A stretch of DNA of 26,433 nt from CAZDEK01 sp964504625 (GCA_964504625.1 CAZDEK010000003.1:1-26433), one strand, 5' to 3'. Counted from the first letter of the stretch, positions 12,743 through 20,933 are shown. A program made the numbers and translations. The notes: generated by a model from the letters alone, not told the origin.

Positions 12743-12766
12743 AGAACCAGATAAAGGAGAACGAGC

Positions 12767-13231
12767 ATGCAAGTAGGTAGTGCCGCACCAGACTTTCAGC
12801 TGCGTGATCAGCTTGCCAAAGAGCATAGTCTTGCCGATCTGGCAGGTCATCATACATTGATCTATTTTTACCCTAAAGATGACACACCTGGTTGCACCGC
12901 CCAAGCTTGTGCCTTACGTGACAATCTAGAAGATCTTCGCGAGCTAGGTGTGAATGTGATAGGTGTTTCGGGCGATAGTGTTGAGAGTCATAAAAAGTTT
13001 GCCGATAAGTATAACCTGCCATTTCCAGTGCTATCAGATCCTGACAAGCAGATGATTGAAGCCTACGGAGCGTGGGGTGAGCGTAATATGTATGGGCGAA
13101 AATTCATGGGTATCATTCGTTCGGCCGTCCTCATTGGGCCAGATCTGACCATTGAGGCACATTGGCCGAAAATCCAACCGCTCAAGACGGTTCCAATCGT
13201 CACCGACTGGATGCACGAACACTCTCACTAG
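12767..13231 (+). CDS. bcp: Peroxiredoxin, Bcp/PrxQ type
   Basis: The 154-residue protein opens with VGSAAPDFQLRD, then carries the peroxidatic motif PKDDTPGCTAQAC with Cys43 as attacking and Cys48 as likely resolving cysteine five residues later, the arrangement of PrxQ enzymes that form an intramolecular disulfide. GVSGDSVESHKKFADKYNLPFPVLSD and the later RSAVLIG arginine segment complete the active site. It reduces hydrogen peroxide and organic peroxides using thioredoxin-like donors in the cytoplasm. The start is fixed by AAGGAG eight bases upstream. It runs in the same direction as gltX, 18 bases before it, but that gene has its own promoter. Confidence 0.93.
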   Translation: MQVGSAAPDFQLRDQLAKEHSLADLAGHHTLIYFYPKDDTPGCTAQACALRDNLEDLRELGVNVIGVSGDSVESHKKFADKYNLPFPVLSDPDKQMIEAYGAWGERNMYGRKFMGIIRSAVLIGPDLTIEAHWPKIQPLKTVPIVTDWMHEHSH

Positions 13232-13233
13232 CC

Positions 13234-13242
13234 TGGTATACT
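13234..13242 (+). promoter_or_regulatory. Extended -10 promoter of gltX, predicted leaderless
   Basis: TGG-TATACT ends 7 bases before ATG 13250 in an 18-base intergenic gap; the start of transcription should fall on or beside the A of the ATG. No Shine-Dalgarno site. Confidence 0.6.
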
Positions 13243-13249
13243 AGACGGT

Positions 13250-14704
13250 ATGAAAACGACAGATGTGCGGGTGAGGTTTTGTCCGTCGCCGACTGGTTTT
13301 CTCCACATCGGTGGCGTGCGAACGGCTCTCTTCAACTATCTCTTTGCAAAACAGCAGGGCGGTACGTTTATCTTGCGGCTAGAGGATACTGACCGGGAGC
13401 GGTTTGTGCCAGAAGGCATACGGCAAATCGAAAGTGTTCTCGATTGGCTTGGTTTGCATCCCGACGAAGGTATCTGGCAGGGGGAGCACACTGGAGACGC
13501 TGGACCCTACATTCAGTCAGAAAGACTGCCAAAATATGCCGAGATTGCCGAACAGCTTATCGCCGAAGGTCTCGCATACCGAAGTGTAATCACGCCAGAC
13601 GACTTTGCTCGCAAGCGTGAAGCTGCAATTTCGGCAAAGAAGCCTTTTGTATACCGACGCGTCATGGAGCCGGCCGGAGAAGGCAAGGCTACGCATCCGG
13701 TTCGCCTCGACATTGTAGCTGTAGCTGAAAAGCTCGGTATCCATGAAGTGAAATGGGCTGACGCTGTGCGAGGGGAGTTCACTGTAGCCGTGGATACACT
13801 CGACGATATGATCATTATGAAAGCGGACGGCTTTCCGACCTATAATTTCGCGAATATTGTTGATGATCATCTGATGCGCATTTCTCACATTATGCGGGGC
13901 GACGAGTTCATTAGCTCGACGCCGAAGCATGCCTTGCTCTATGACGCTATGGGCTATCGGAGGCCAGTATGGGCTCATTTGCCTGTGATTTTAGGAAATG
14001 ACGGTGCAAAGCTGTCGAAACGGCATGGAGATACCGACGCCTTGCAGTATCGAGATAAAGGCTATGAGCCAGAGGCGCTACTGAACTTTCTGGCCCTGCT
14101 CGGCTGGAATGACGGAACGGAACAAGAGCTCTTCCGTCTGCCCGAACTCATCGAAAAGTTCTCACTCGAGCGAGTTCAGAAGAGTCCAGCGAAGTTTGAT
14201 CTCGAACGCTTAAATTGGCTCAATGGGCGCTACATCCGTGAAGTCATGACTGAAGATGCATATGAGAAGCGAGCCTTGGCTGCGCTCGAAACCGCCGGTC
14301 TACCCGCGCGAGCACCTGCCCCTGCTGCAGTGCGCTTAGAGCGAGAGCGAATAAAGTTCTTTAGTGAGCTGCCGAGTCTTGTCGATTTCTTTATAAAAGC
14401 TCCTACAGCGGATCCTCATATGCGGGAGCTGCTTGCAAAGAAGCTTGAAGCTCGCACCGTACACGATTATCTGGCGGAAGCGTTGAAGGCGCTTAATGGC
14501 AGTAGTGATGACGAAGCTGATATCGAAGCGCGTTTGCGTGATCGAGCCCAAGAGCTGGCTGCCAAGCCTGGTGATTTTTTCAGTAGTATCCGTATTGCCA
14601 TCACGGGCCGTACGCAAGCGCCGGGCCTGTTTGAGACAATCGCAGTTCTCGGGATTGCTGAGACGAGGCGTCGACTTGCTGCAGCCGTAAACCTCTTCAC
14701 TTAG
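13250..14704 (+). CDS. gltX: Glutamyl-tRNA synthetase
   Basis: The 484-residue class I synthetase has the HIGH-type motif FLHIGG (17-22) after RFCPSPTG, an LRLEDTDRER segment, GDEFISSTPKH, and the KMSKS-type motif KLSKR (254-258), in the order and length of bacterial GluRS. The zinc-binding cysteines found in some GluRS are absent (AYRSVITPDDF in that region), which is common. The C-terminal part is the alpha-helical anticodon-binding domain. It makes Glu-tRNA-Glu. If the genome lacks GlnRS, it probably also misacylates the tRNA-Gln at 785 for GatCAB; this window cannot tell. It is convergent with the pilin operon, with one base between stop codons. Confidence 0.96.
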   Translation: MKTTDVRVRFCPSPTGFLHIGGVRTALFNYLFAKQQGGTFILRLEDTDRERFVPEGIRQIESVLDWLGLHPDEGIWQGEHTGDAGPYIQSERLPKYAEIAEQLIAEGLAYRSVITPDDFARKREAAISAKKPFVYRRVMEPAGEGKATHPVRLDIVAVAEKLGIHEVKWADAVRGEFTVAVDTLDDMIIMKADGFPTYNFANIVDDHLMRISHIMRGDEFISSTPKHALLYDAMGYRRPVWAHLPVILGNDGAKLSKRHGDTDALQYRDKGYEPEALLNFLALLGWNDGTEQELFRLPELIEKFSLERVQKSPAKFDLERLNWLNGRYIREVMTEDAYEKRALAALETAGLPARAPAPAAVRLERERIKFFSELPSLVDFFIKAPTADPHMRELLAKKLEARTVHDYLAEALKALNGSSDDEADIEARLRDRAQELAAKPGDFFSSIRIAITGRTQAPGLFETIAVLGIAETRRRLAAAVNLFT

Positions 14705-14705
14705 G

Positions 14706-16097
14706 CTATTGCTGGCGATCGTAATATTGAACCGTCCAGACGGTTGCTCCACCTGTTGTCGAACCACCCAGTCCGAAACTAATCGCGCCTGTGTTGGCCA
14801 GCTCGACTGTCTGACCGATGATCTTGTTAACCGTCCCGCTGTTACTAATTGCCACCTTTGACCAGCGAGCATAAAAGCTGACTGCCGCCCCTAAGCCTTG
14901 ATTGGCGATATTGATAGTAGTGGTGTTTTGCGAGTTCGCGAGACCGGTCCCGGTCAGATTCACACAGTCTGGAGAACAAGCAGAATTAGCCCAAAAGGTA
15001 ATAATTTGCGGACCGATCCCGGCTGCTGTAGCGCTAATAGTTGATTGATTTGAGAGGGTAAATCCACCTGCGCCATCAATCATAATAGTCGGCTGAGATG
15101 AGATTGAGTTATCAAGCTTGAGTACTGATCGATTCGAGAACGACAATGTGCCGGTAATCCAGACGTTGCCATACATAGTGACTTGGCAATTATTGCTCAG
15201 CGTGACGTTACCGGTGATTTTCACATTAGCTGGCCAGATGACGGATTGATTGCCTGAACATGATGCTTGACTACCACTGAGTGTGGCAGTGACGGCATTT
15301 TTCTGCGCGGTTCGATCATAGTCAGGCAAACTTACGGGGGCCACACCGCTTGAAGCCACGAGCCCGGGGTTACTCATGCCAGATGTGGTGGATTGATTGT
15401 TGGCGCGGACTTCCCCATAAATCTTTGCCTGATTGGAGATCGAAATTGGTTCACCCGTCGTACAGAGGATAGGATAAGCTGCTGTAGCGGGTGTTGGGCA
15501 AGTATAATAAGCGGCCCATGTGTTCACTGGATTCGAAGGTGAGCCAATTTGTGCTGTATTACTCATCGTGATTTTTCCACCGATATAGACAGCGCCATTA
15601 GAGATCTGCGCCGAATTCGAGAGGATGAGACCACCCGGTCCCGTTTGTACAGAATAATTGCCGCTCGTCGATGAGCCGATCAGTGTCACTTTTACTGTGC
15701 GGGTCGAGGTTGGAGTGGTGCTGGTGGCTGGCCGATATAGTCGTGCGCGCGCGTAGAGTATCTTTTCATTTGATAAGCTACCATCTTGGATACACGTATC
15801 GTAGACCGCACGTCCTTTGATTGCGTCATTATAGAGCTCAACAGAGCCGGCCGGATTGTTGGGGAGTGGGCACGTCACAGATGTACCCTTATATGTCGCA
15901 TTTGCATTCAAGCTTGCAATCGCTGCATCTGCTCCTGCTTCAGCACTTGATAGTGCATTGAGCGAATTATAGTCACGACGGACGAAGTTATAGTTAGCGA
16001 TAGCCGACTGCGTGATCGCGAGGCCGACAACAATAAAAGTGACACCTAACACAAGGGTAATAAGCAGTGTAAAGCCTTTGCGTGGATGGTGATGCAT
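14706..16097 (-). CDS. PilX-like prepilin protein with repeat-rich body
   Basis: The 463-residue protein starts MHHHPRKGFTLLITLVLG: a basic leader, prepilin cleavage site after Gly8 and a hydrophobic helix. The Glu at mature position 5 is missing, as is usual for PilX/GspK-like minor pilins. SAEAGADAA near 51-59 matches the PilX N-terminal domain. The body (about 150-460) carries recurring S-N-x-x-x-I units (SNSAQI 160, SNTAQI 179, SNQAKI 221, SNNCQV 301, SNRSVL 321, SNQSTI 349, SNSGTV 418) with G-x-V/I strands between them, suggesting a right-handed beta-solenoid, and several cysteines. It may be a pilus-tip or adhesive subunit. Last gene of the three-pilin operon, touching the previous gene's stop. 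Confidence 0.8.
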   Translation of the reverse strand: MHHHPRKGFTLLITLVLGVTFIVVGLAITQSAIANYNFVRRDYNSLNALSSAEAGADAAIASLNANATYKGTSVTCPLPNNPAGSVELYNDAIKGRAVYDTCIQDGSLSNEKILYARARLYRPATSTTPTSTRTVKVTLIGSSTSGNYSVQTGPGGLILSNSAQISNGAVYIGGKITMSNTAQIGSPSNPVNTWAAYYTCPTPATAAYPILCTTGEPISISNQAKIYGEVRANNQSTTSGMSNPGLVASSGVAPVSLPDYDRTAQKNAVTATLSGSQASCSGNQSVIWPANVKITGNVTLSNNCQVTMYGNVWITGTLSFSNRSVLKLDNSISSQPTIMIDGAGGFTLSNQSTISATAAGIGPQIITFWANSACSPDCVNLTGTGLANSQNTTTINIANQGLGAAVSFYARWSKVAISNSGTVNKIIGQTVELANTGAISFGLGGSTTGGATVWTVQYYDRQQ

Positions 16098-16777
16098 TAT
16101 TTATTCCTCAATGTGGCTGTGGTGCCATAGTTAGACTGATAGGTATTTGAGCCGATTACTCGCGTTTGAGACAAATTATAACGGATAGCTTCGGTGCCAC
16201 TAGGGCTTGTAACGGTGTTGCCACTCGCATCTAAGTAGGTGGTGGTCAGGTTTGCTACGTCCTCGACGACTTTAGAATCAGCCGGACAGCTGGGGGTCGC
16301 ACGCGCGGGAGGACAGGTGGTGACAGCGGCATTGTTCGGGGCGGTCTGGTTTGCAATCGTCCGACGATAGAGGATTTTACTCGCCGGATCGAGATAAAAG
16401 ATCACATTATTGGTATAGAGCGAAGTGTGGGTAGAGTCGATATAGAGCAAGTTATTATCTCGATCTCGCGCCGGGACAGCTAAGATGAGTGTCGCACCGG
16501 ATCCTGTCACGCCAGTCCAGGAGTAGGGGTCGCCAACTGTGGGTGGGTTGGGATCTGGCTGGGAGTTTTTTGGTTCGACTGATTTTGCAGATCTGATGAC
16601 TTGAGCAACAGTTTCGACAGCAATTTTTGTATTCGTTTGCAGTTGTGTCTTTGTATTCTCGCGACGCCAGTTAGCATAGGCAGCGGTAATAACTTGGAAC
16701 AATACCAGGATCAGCAGACTCGAAATAGCAATACTAATAATTAATTCCATGAGCGTCACGCCAGCCCGGTGCTTCAT
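16097..16777 (-). CDS. PilW/GspJ-like type IV prepilin protein
   Basis: The 226-residue protein begins MKHRAGVTLMELIISIAIS: a short basic leader, a Gly cleavage site and a mature N-terminus VTLMEL with the conserved Glu5, followed by a hydrophobic helix. The next helix (NWRRENTKTQLQTNTKIAVETVAQVIRSA) is typical of PilW/GspJ minor pseudopilins. Prepilin peptidase would cut and N-methylate it, and it would join a pilus or pseudopilus tip complex with the PilV- and PilX-like proteins. Its start overlaps the PilV-like stop by four bases and its stop overlaps the next start by one. Confidence 0.88.
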   Translation of the reverse strand: MKHRAGVTLMELIISIAISSLLILVLFQVITAAYANWRRENTKTQLQTNTKIAVETVAQVIRSAKSVEPKNSQPDPNPPTVGDPYSWTGVTGSGATLILAVPARDRDNNLLYIDSTHTSLYTNNVIFYLDPASKILYRRTIANQTAPNNAAVTTCPPARATPSCPADSKVVEDVANLTTTYLDASGNTVTSPSGTEAIRYNLSQTRVIGSNTYQSNYGTTATLRNK

Positions 16778-17178
16778 CGATTGAGCCCCCTCAGACCAAC
16801 TAACGTGCTGGTGCCAACTTTCTTTTGTATGCCTGATTGGGTGTAGGTGATAGTAATATCGACCCGCTTCAGGGTACCGGGAGTAACTTCGGTAACTATT
16901 AGGTTGGCAGTACGGGGAGCTTTCAGCGCCGGAAAGGCATTAAGCTCAGTTGAGAAATCTGTCGTACCTATCGAGAGATTGGCATAGGGTGTATTGCGGA
17001 CAGTCTCAAGTTTTTGCTGCATGAGCTCAACTGCTTGGGTCTGGGCATTGGCACGATTATTAATGGTACCAATAGTGATGAAAGCTTGGGTTACGGCTAC
17101 AAACATCACGAGTAATACGGTGGCAGCTACCACTTGCTCTATGAGTGTAAAACCAGCTCGCTTTTGAAAAGAAGACAT
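16774..17178 (-). CDS. PilV/GspI-like type IV prepilin protein
   Basis: The 134-residue protein starts MSSFQKRAGFTLIEQVVAATVLL, i.e. leader to Gly9, then FTLIEQ with Glu5 and a hydrophobic helix. The following AQTQAVELMQQKLETVRNT resembles PilV/GspI minor pilins, in which a helix with ELxxQKLE is common. First gene of the pilin operon; it lies behind an extended -10 box with only 9 bases to the ATG. Assembly genes (PilB, PilC, PilD, PilM) are not in the window, so they must be elsewhere if these proteins are used. Confidence 0.88.
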   Translation of the reverse strand: MSSFQKRAGFTLIEQVVAATVLLVMFVAVTQAFITIGTINNRANAQTQAVELMQQKLETVRNTPYANLSIGTTDFSTELNAFPALKAPRTANLIVTEVTPGTLKRVDITITYTQSGIQKKVGTSTLVGLRGLNR

Positions 17179-17187
17179 ACTGGGCTC

Positions 17188-17196
17188 AGTATACCA
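17188..17196 (-). promoter_or_regulatory. Extended -10 promoter of the pilin operon, nearly leaderless
   Basis: On the minus strand TGG-TATACT ends 9 bases before ATG 17178, giving a leader of about 0-3 bases. No Shine-Dalgarno site. Confidence 0.55.
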
Positions 17197-17225
17197 TTCC
17201 GCTTATGGCTCTATCTAGAAATATA

Positions 17226-17254
17226 TTGACAAAATACTAATGTTTTAGTATAAT
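17226..17254 (+). promoter_or_regulatory. Perfect-consensus promoter of the exopolysaccharide genes, with inverted repeat in the spacer
   Basis: TTGACA (17226-17231), 17 bases, TATAAT (17249-17254): both boxes match the consensus. The spacer holds an inverted repeat ATACTAA (17234-17240) / TTAGTAT (17245-17251) that overlaps the -10 box and could be a repressor site. The leader of about 27 bases has no clear Shine-Dalgarno sequence. Confidence 0.75.
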
Positions 17255-17287
17255 CAGCTCCTAAATTATTGACGTTACATAATACTT

Positions 17288-18385
17288 ATGGTGATACATA
17301 CTTTTAAGGCGCCTAAGCGCCAGTTGGCACTGCTGATACCAGCCCATAATGAAGGGGTGGTGATTGAAGCCACCATCCGTTCGGCCTTGAGGGCCGGTAT
17401 GGCTGTAGAGGACATCTATGTGGTTGATGATAACTCGAGCGACGACACGGCTCTGAAAGCTCGAGCCATACTAACAAAGTCGAACGTCCATTCAGTCAAG
17501 CGGTCTGGTAAGGCTTTAGCGCTCAAGAAAGCAATACGCCGCTTTCGTATCATTAGCCGTTATGAGTGGCTGCACATCGCTGATGCCGACTCGGTCTTCG
17601 AAAGTAAATATTTTCAAGAGTTTAAGAAACATCTTGATGTCACAAAATACGTGGCTGCAACTGGTTACGTAAAGTCACTCAATGGCGGCTGGATATCACA
17701 GTACCGAGCCTATGAATATACCTTTGGCCAGGAAGTCATGCGACGTATCCAGCACATGCTCGGCGTTATTCCGGTAATGCCTGGTCCGACTAGCTGTTTT
17801 CGGACTGACATACTCAAGTATCTCGATTTTTCGACTCATAACCTGACAGAAGATTTCGATATTACCCTCCAGATACACCGTCAGAAGCTTGGTAAAATCG
17901 CTTTTATACCTACCGCCAAAACACTAACGCAGGACCCCAAGGATTGGCGTGATTATGTGAAGCAGGTGACTCGCTGGTATCGAGGTTTTTGGCAGGGTGT
18001 GCTCGATCGCAAAATTGGCCGTCGAATGCAACGCATTGATATGTATCTGGGGTATCAGATCCTCGAAATGTTTGCGTACTACTTCAACCTGCTTGTGTTG
18101 CTGCCGATTCTGATACTCAGTGGTCGTGGAGCCTACGCTATTGCACTGACATTTCTCATCGACCTAGGAGTCTTCTTCGCAGCTACGCTCATGGCGGCCG
18201 GGGTGCACAAGCGAGCTGCCGTTATCCACGCTTTTCCGCTCTTCTATCTCTTGCGTCTCACCAATATGGTTCTGTACGTGGTTGCCTTCTTTGAAGTGGT
18301 GATTATGCGACGCTATCGAGTAGGGCCGCGTGGTTGGGCAACTGAAGGTCGCCGCTATGCCATTACGAAAGAGGCGACATCATGA
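17288..18385 (+). CDS. Processive family 2 glycosyltransferase (PgaC/IcaA-like)
   Basis: The 365-residue GT-A enzyme has the family 2 parts: LLIPAHNE (15-22), VVDDNSSDDT (45-54), the metal-binding HIADAD (96-101), the catalytic TED (187-189) and the QVTRW motif (226-230) that marks processive synthases of beta-linked polymers (poly-GlcNAc, chitin, hyaluronan, cellulose). Three or four C-terminal membrane helices follow (about 255-280, 283-305, 315-340); the two N-terminal helices of PgaC are absent. It would polymerise an activated sugar and extrude the chain. The adjacent deacetylase, whose start overlaps by ATGA, favours an N-acetylated product such as poly-GlcNAc; the GH6 gene beyond suggests a beta-1,4-glucan is also possible. 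Confidence 0.88.
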   Translation: MVIHTFKAPKRQLALLIPAHNEGVVIEATIRSALRAGMAVEDIYVVDDNSSDDTALKARAILTKSNVHSVKRSGKALALKKAIRRFRIISRYEWLHIADADSVFESKYFQEFKKHLDVTKYVAATGYVKSLNGGWISQYRAYEYTFGQEVMRRIQHMLGVIPVMPGPTSCFRTDILKYLDFSTHNLTEDFDITLQIHRQKLGKIAFIPTAKTLTQDPKDWRDYVKQVTRWYRGFWQGVLDRKIGRRMQRIDMYLGYQILEMFAYYFNLLVLLPILILSGRGAYAIALTFLIDLGVFFAATLMAAGVHKRAAVIHAFPLFYLLRLTNMVLYVVAFFEVVIMRRYRVGPRGWATEGRRYAITKEATS

Positions 18386-19758
18386 CACGTAAGCGCCGTT
18401 TGCTGAATTGGGTGTTCTATTCGATAGCAGCTGGATTTCTACTCTGGCATCTCCTGCCAGTAGGGGCAGCCATTAAGGACGCTACCTATAAGCCGCAACT
18501 AACTGCAGCCGAGCTTGCCTCTACCGCATCTTGCTCATCGCAAGATGCAAACTTCGAGGTGCTGACCTTGGGCAATCCTTTGACTCAGCCACTCACGACA
18601 AATCTCGCTAGACAAGAATCAGTTCTAAATTGGCAGTCAATCGTTAGTGAGAATCTGGTAGTTAATGGTGATTTTGTGACCACTGAAACTTCTAGTGCAC
18701 CAGGATGGCAACCTGATCGTTATGGTGACAATACCGCAAGCCTCAGTGTGGTTACTGGGGCCTCATCTAGCTGGAAGGCGGGTCGTGTCGAGATCACGCA
18801 GTATGCCTCGGGTGATTCGAAGTGGCTCATGCAGCCAATCGAAAGTAGTGAAAACCAACTCGTTAACTACTCATTTCGTTACCGATCGAATCAAACTGGT
18901 GATGTTGTAGCGGCGATTACCGACAATGATGGGGACGTACGCTACCTCAACTTAGGCCGGCTCGTCAGCACAAACGGCGCATGGAAGCTCACTCGTGGGC
19001 AGTTCGTTACCCCAGAGCATACCCGTCAGCTTCAAGTCGCTTTTGTGCTTGATCAAAAGGGCTGGATCGAAAGTGGTAATTATCGTGTCGGCACCCTGCC
19101 AGCACCGGCCTTTCGTCGGGGTATCGCCAGTGTTACCTTCGATGATGGTTGGGCTTCGATCTATACCGGCGGTTTGCCGGTATTTCAGAAATACAATGTA
19201 CCTACAACGCAGTTCGTTGTCGCAGGTTACGATGGTAAAGCGTACATGACCGAAGCACAGATTCGAGCTATGCAAAAGGCTGGTCAGCAAATAGATAGCC
19301 ATAGCTTTAGTCATCAGAAAATGACCGTACTCGGCAATGAGCAACTCACCAAAGAAATCGCAGGTAGTAAGTTGATCCTGCGTCAGAAATATGGCGCTGG
19401 AAATAATCTCGCGACTCCTTATGGGGATTATACGGACGCAGTGAATCAGCGCATCGGCCTGTGCTATCAAAGCCATCGCACGACTGATACCGGCTTTAAC
19501 GCACCAGGGTATGATCGTTATCAGGTACGGGTTCAAAACGTTGAAGTGAACACTAAGCCAGAAGAGATTCGCGCCTGGGCAGACTACGCTCAAAAGCATA
19601 ATCTTTGGCTGGTCTTGGTATACCACCAAGTCGAAGATGGGGGATCATACTCAGTCGATGGGGCTATTCTTGAGGCACACATGAAGGCCTTGAAAGACAG
19701 TGGCATTCATATCGCTACCTATGCGGATGCACTCGTCGAAACCTACCCTCAACGTTAG
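18382..19758 (+). CDS. Membrane-anchored NodB-type polysaccharide deacetylase with carbohydrate-binding-like domain
   Basis: Residues 1-32 are a basic start plus signal anchor. Residues about 95-240 form a beta-rich domain (VNGDF, APGW, YLNLG) like CBM4/9-type jelly rolls, probably binding the polymer. Residues 245-458 are a carbohydrate esterase 4 domain: TFDDG (252-256) with the metal-binding and catalytic Asp, HSFSH (307-311) giving the two metal-binding His, TPYG (345-348) and a later VYHQV (413-417) for His415. The third motif lacks the Arg of chitin deacetylases, as in the PgaB/IcaB group. It would deacetylate the polymer made by the upstream glycosyltransferase outside the membrane. 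Its stop is one base away from the convergent GH6 stop. Confidence 0.88.
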   Translation: MTRKRRLLNWVFYSIAAGFLLWHLLPVGAAIKDATYKPQLTAAELASTASCSSQDANFEVLTLGNPLTQPLTTNLARQESVLNWQSIVSENLVVNGDFVTTETSSAPGWQPDRYGDNTASLSVVTGASSSWKAGRVEITQYASGDSKWLMQPIESSENQLVNYSFRYRSNQTGDVVAAITDNDGDVRYLNLGRLVSTNGAWKLTRGQFVTPEHTRQLQVAFVLDQKGWIESGNYRVGTLPAPAFRRGIASVTFDDGWASIYTGGLPVFQKYNVPTTQFVVAGYDGKAYMTEAQIRAMQKAGQQIDSHSFSHQKMTVLGNEQLTKEIAGSKLILRQKYGAGNNLATPYGDYTDAVNQRIGLCYQSHRTTDTGFNAPGYDRYQVRVQNVEVNTKPEEIRAWADYAQKHNLWLVLVYHQVEDGGSYSVDGAILEAHMKALKDSGIHIATYADALVETYPQR

Positions 19759-19759
19759 T

Positions 19760-20887
19760 TCAAAACGCTGCTCGCTGAGCTAAGCCAAGTGCGTAATCGG
19801 GCCACCACTCGCCAGATTCAGGCCCGCCATTGCAGGCCCCGTCTGATTCACCAGGATATTTTATCCAGAGTAGGGCATCGATTGTACCGCCTTGAGCACT
19901 CGGAGGCGCCCCAAGGCCACGATTCGGTGGATTACACCATGACAGATCAGGCATAGGACCTTGACCATTCCGACTCGTGTCAATTACTACATGCAAACCA
20001 CCGGTCAGGCTACTGAGCCGCTGGCCGTAGCTTTTTGATTCTGCAGTAGTAAGAAAATTCGATACATTCAGCGCCACACCTTGGAGCTTGGCCGTACCGA
20101 TCTCTCGCACTCTTCCAGCAATCGTTTCGGGTGACTGCCAGCGCGCATTACCGGCATCGAGGTAGACATAATGATTGGTTGGTGCTCCGAGAGTTTCAAC
20201 GGCATAACGAAGCAAGCTAGCTCGCTCTGAACGCTGAGCTGCACTCAGGCAGTCCCAGCCAGCTAATGCGTCAGGCTCCAGAATAAAGACGGCTTTGCGA
20301 CCACTGGAGGCATCGGCGATTGCCTTGACCCAGTTGCGATATGCATCAGCTGAGCTAGCACCACCGGCCGAATAACTGCCACAGTCACGGTTGGGTATAT
20401 TGTAGAGCACAAAGACAGGAAGAGAATTTGCGGCCTTCATTTGATTGAGCCAGTCTCGCGTTGCTTGACCAACATTGCCATACCAATCACCCAACCAGGT
20501 TGCAACTGGCTGGGTGGCTATTTTCCGCATCAAAGCTGCATCACTCGGTCGTGTGGTTGCCCAAGCTGAGGCCTGCTGTGCGGCTGGAGAATCAGGGTCA
20601 ATAAACAGCTTCTCACCAGCAAACGGATTAGCACGAACCCCAGCAGGTGGTGCCGCTGGTGGCTTTGTTGATGTGGATATGGCTGCCGAAGCGCTTGTTG
20701 TTGGCGTGGGAGTAGTCTGTGAAAGAGCAGGCTTAGCAGTCGGCTCGATTTTTACCCTTGTCCGGGCTGCTGCTAACCAGGCAGTAGATACAAACGTACC
20801 GCTGATGAGCATGCCACCCGACACATATACAGCGGCGATCAGCCAAGCTGCTCCCAGAGCCTTCCAGTTTTTTGGCCGCACACTCAC
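19760..20887 (-). CDS. Family 6 glycoside hydrolase (endoglucanase/cellobiohydrolase), membrane anchored
   Basis: After a signal anchor (about 12-40) and a Pro/Thr/Ser/Ala linker (48-85), residues 88-375 hold the GH6 motifs: YNIPNRDC (162-169) and SYSAGG, ILEPDAL with Asp206 as the likely acid, VYLDAGNARW (241-250), VSNFL, VIDTSRNG, WCNPPNRGLG and WIKYPGESDG with Asp349 where Cel6A has its base candidate. GH6 enzymes cut beta-1,4-glucan with inversion; a GH6 next to a cellulose-synthase-like gene is known in Streptomyces (CslA locus). Here it is on the other strand from the GT2-deacetylase pair, converging on it, and is probably secreted but tethered. The start is GTG 20887, near two candidate promoters; a second GTG six bases later is an alternative. 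Confidence 0.92.
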   Translation of the reverse strand: MSVRPKNWKALGAAWLIAAVYVSGGMLISGTFVSTAWLAAARTRVKIEPTAKPALSQTTPTPTTSASAAISTSTKPPAAPPAGVRANPFAGEKLFIDPDSPAAQQASAWATTRPSDAALMRKIATQPVATWLGDWYGNVGQATRDWLNQMKAANSLPVFVLYNIPNRDCGSYSAGGASSADAYRNWVKAIADASSGRKAVFILEPDALAGWDCLSAAQRSERASLLRYAVETLGAPTNHYVYLDAGNARWQSPETIAGRVREIGTAKLQGVALNVSNFLTTAESKSYGQRLSSLTGGLHVVIDTSRNGQGPMPDLSWCNPPNRGLGAPPSAQGGTIDALLWIKYPGESDGACNGGPESGEWWPDYALGLAQRAAF

Positions 20888-20892
20888 CCCCT

Positions 20893-20933
20893 GTTATATT
20901 GCTCATGGTACTTGAGTCAATATTTTCTGTCAA
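20893..20933 (-). promoter_or_regulatory. Overlapping promoters of the GH6 gene
   Basis: Two candidates on the minus strand: TTGACA (20933-20928) - 17 bases - TACCAT (20910-20905), and TTGACT (20920-20915) - 16 bases - TATAAC (20898-20893). The second would start transcription at about the GTG itself. They diverge from the promoter at 20942. Confidence 0.5.

Noticed and set aside
13517..14872. Minus-strand frames over gltX
   Set aside because: They are shadows of the strongly conserved synthetase frame and show no recognisable motifs.
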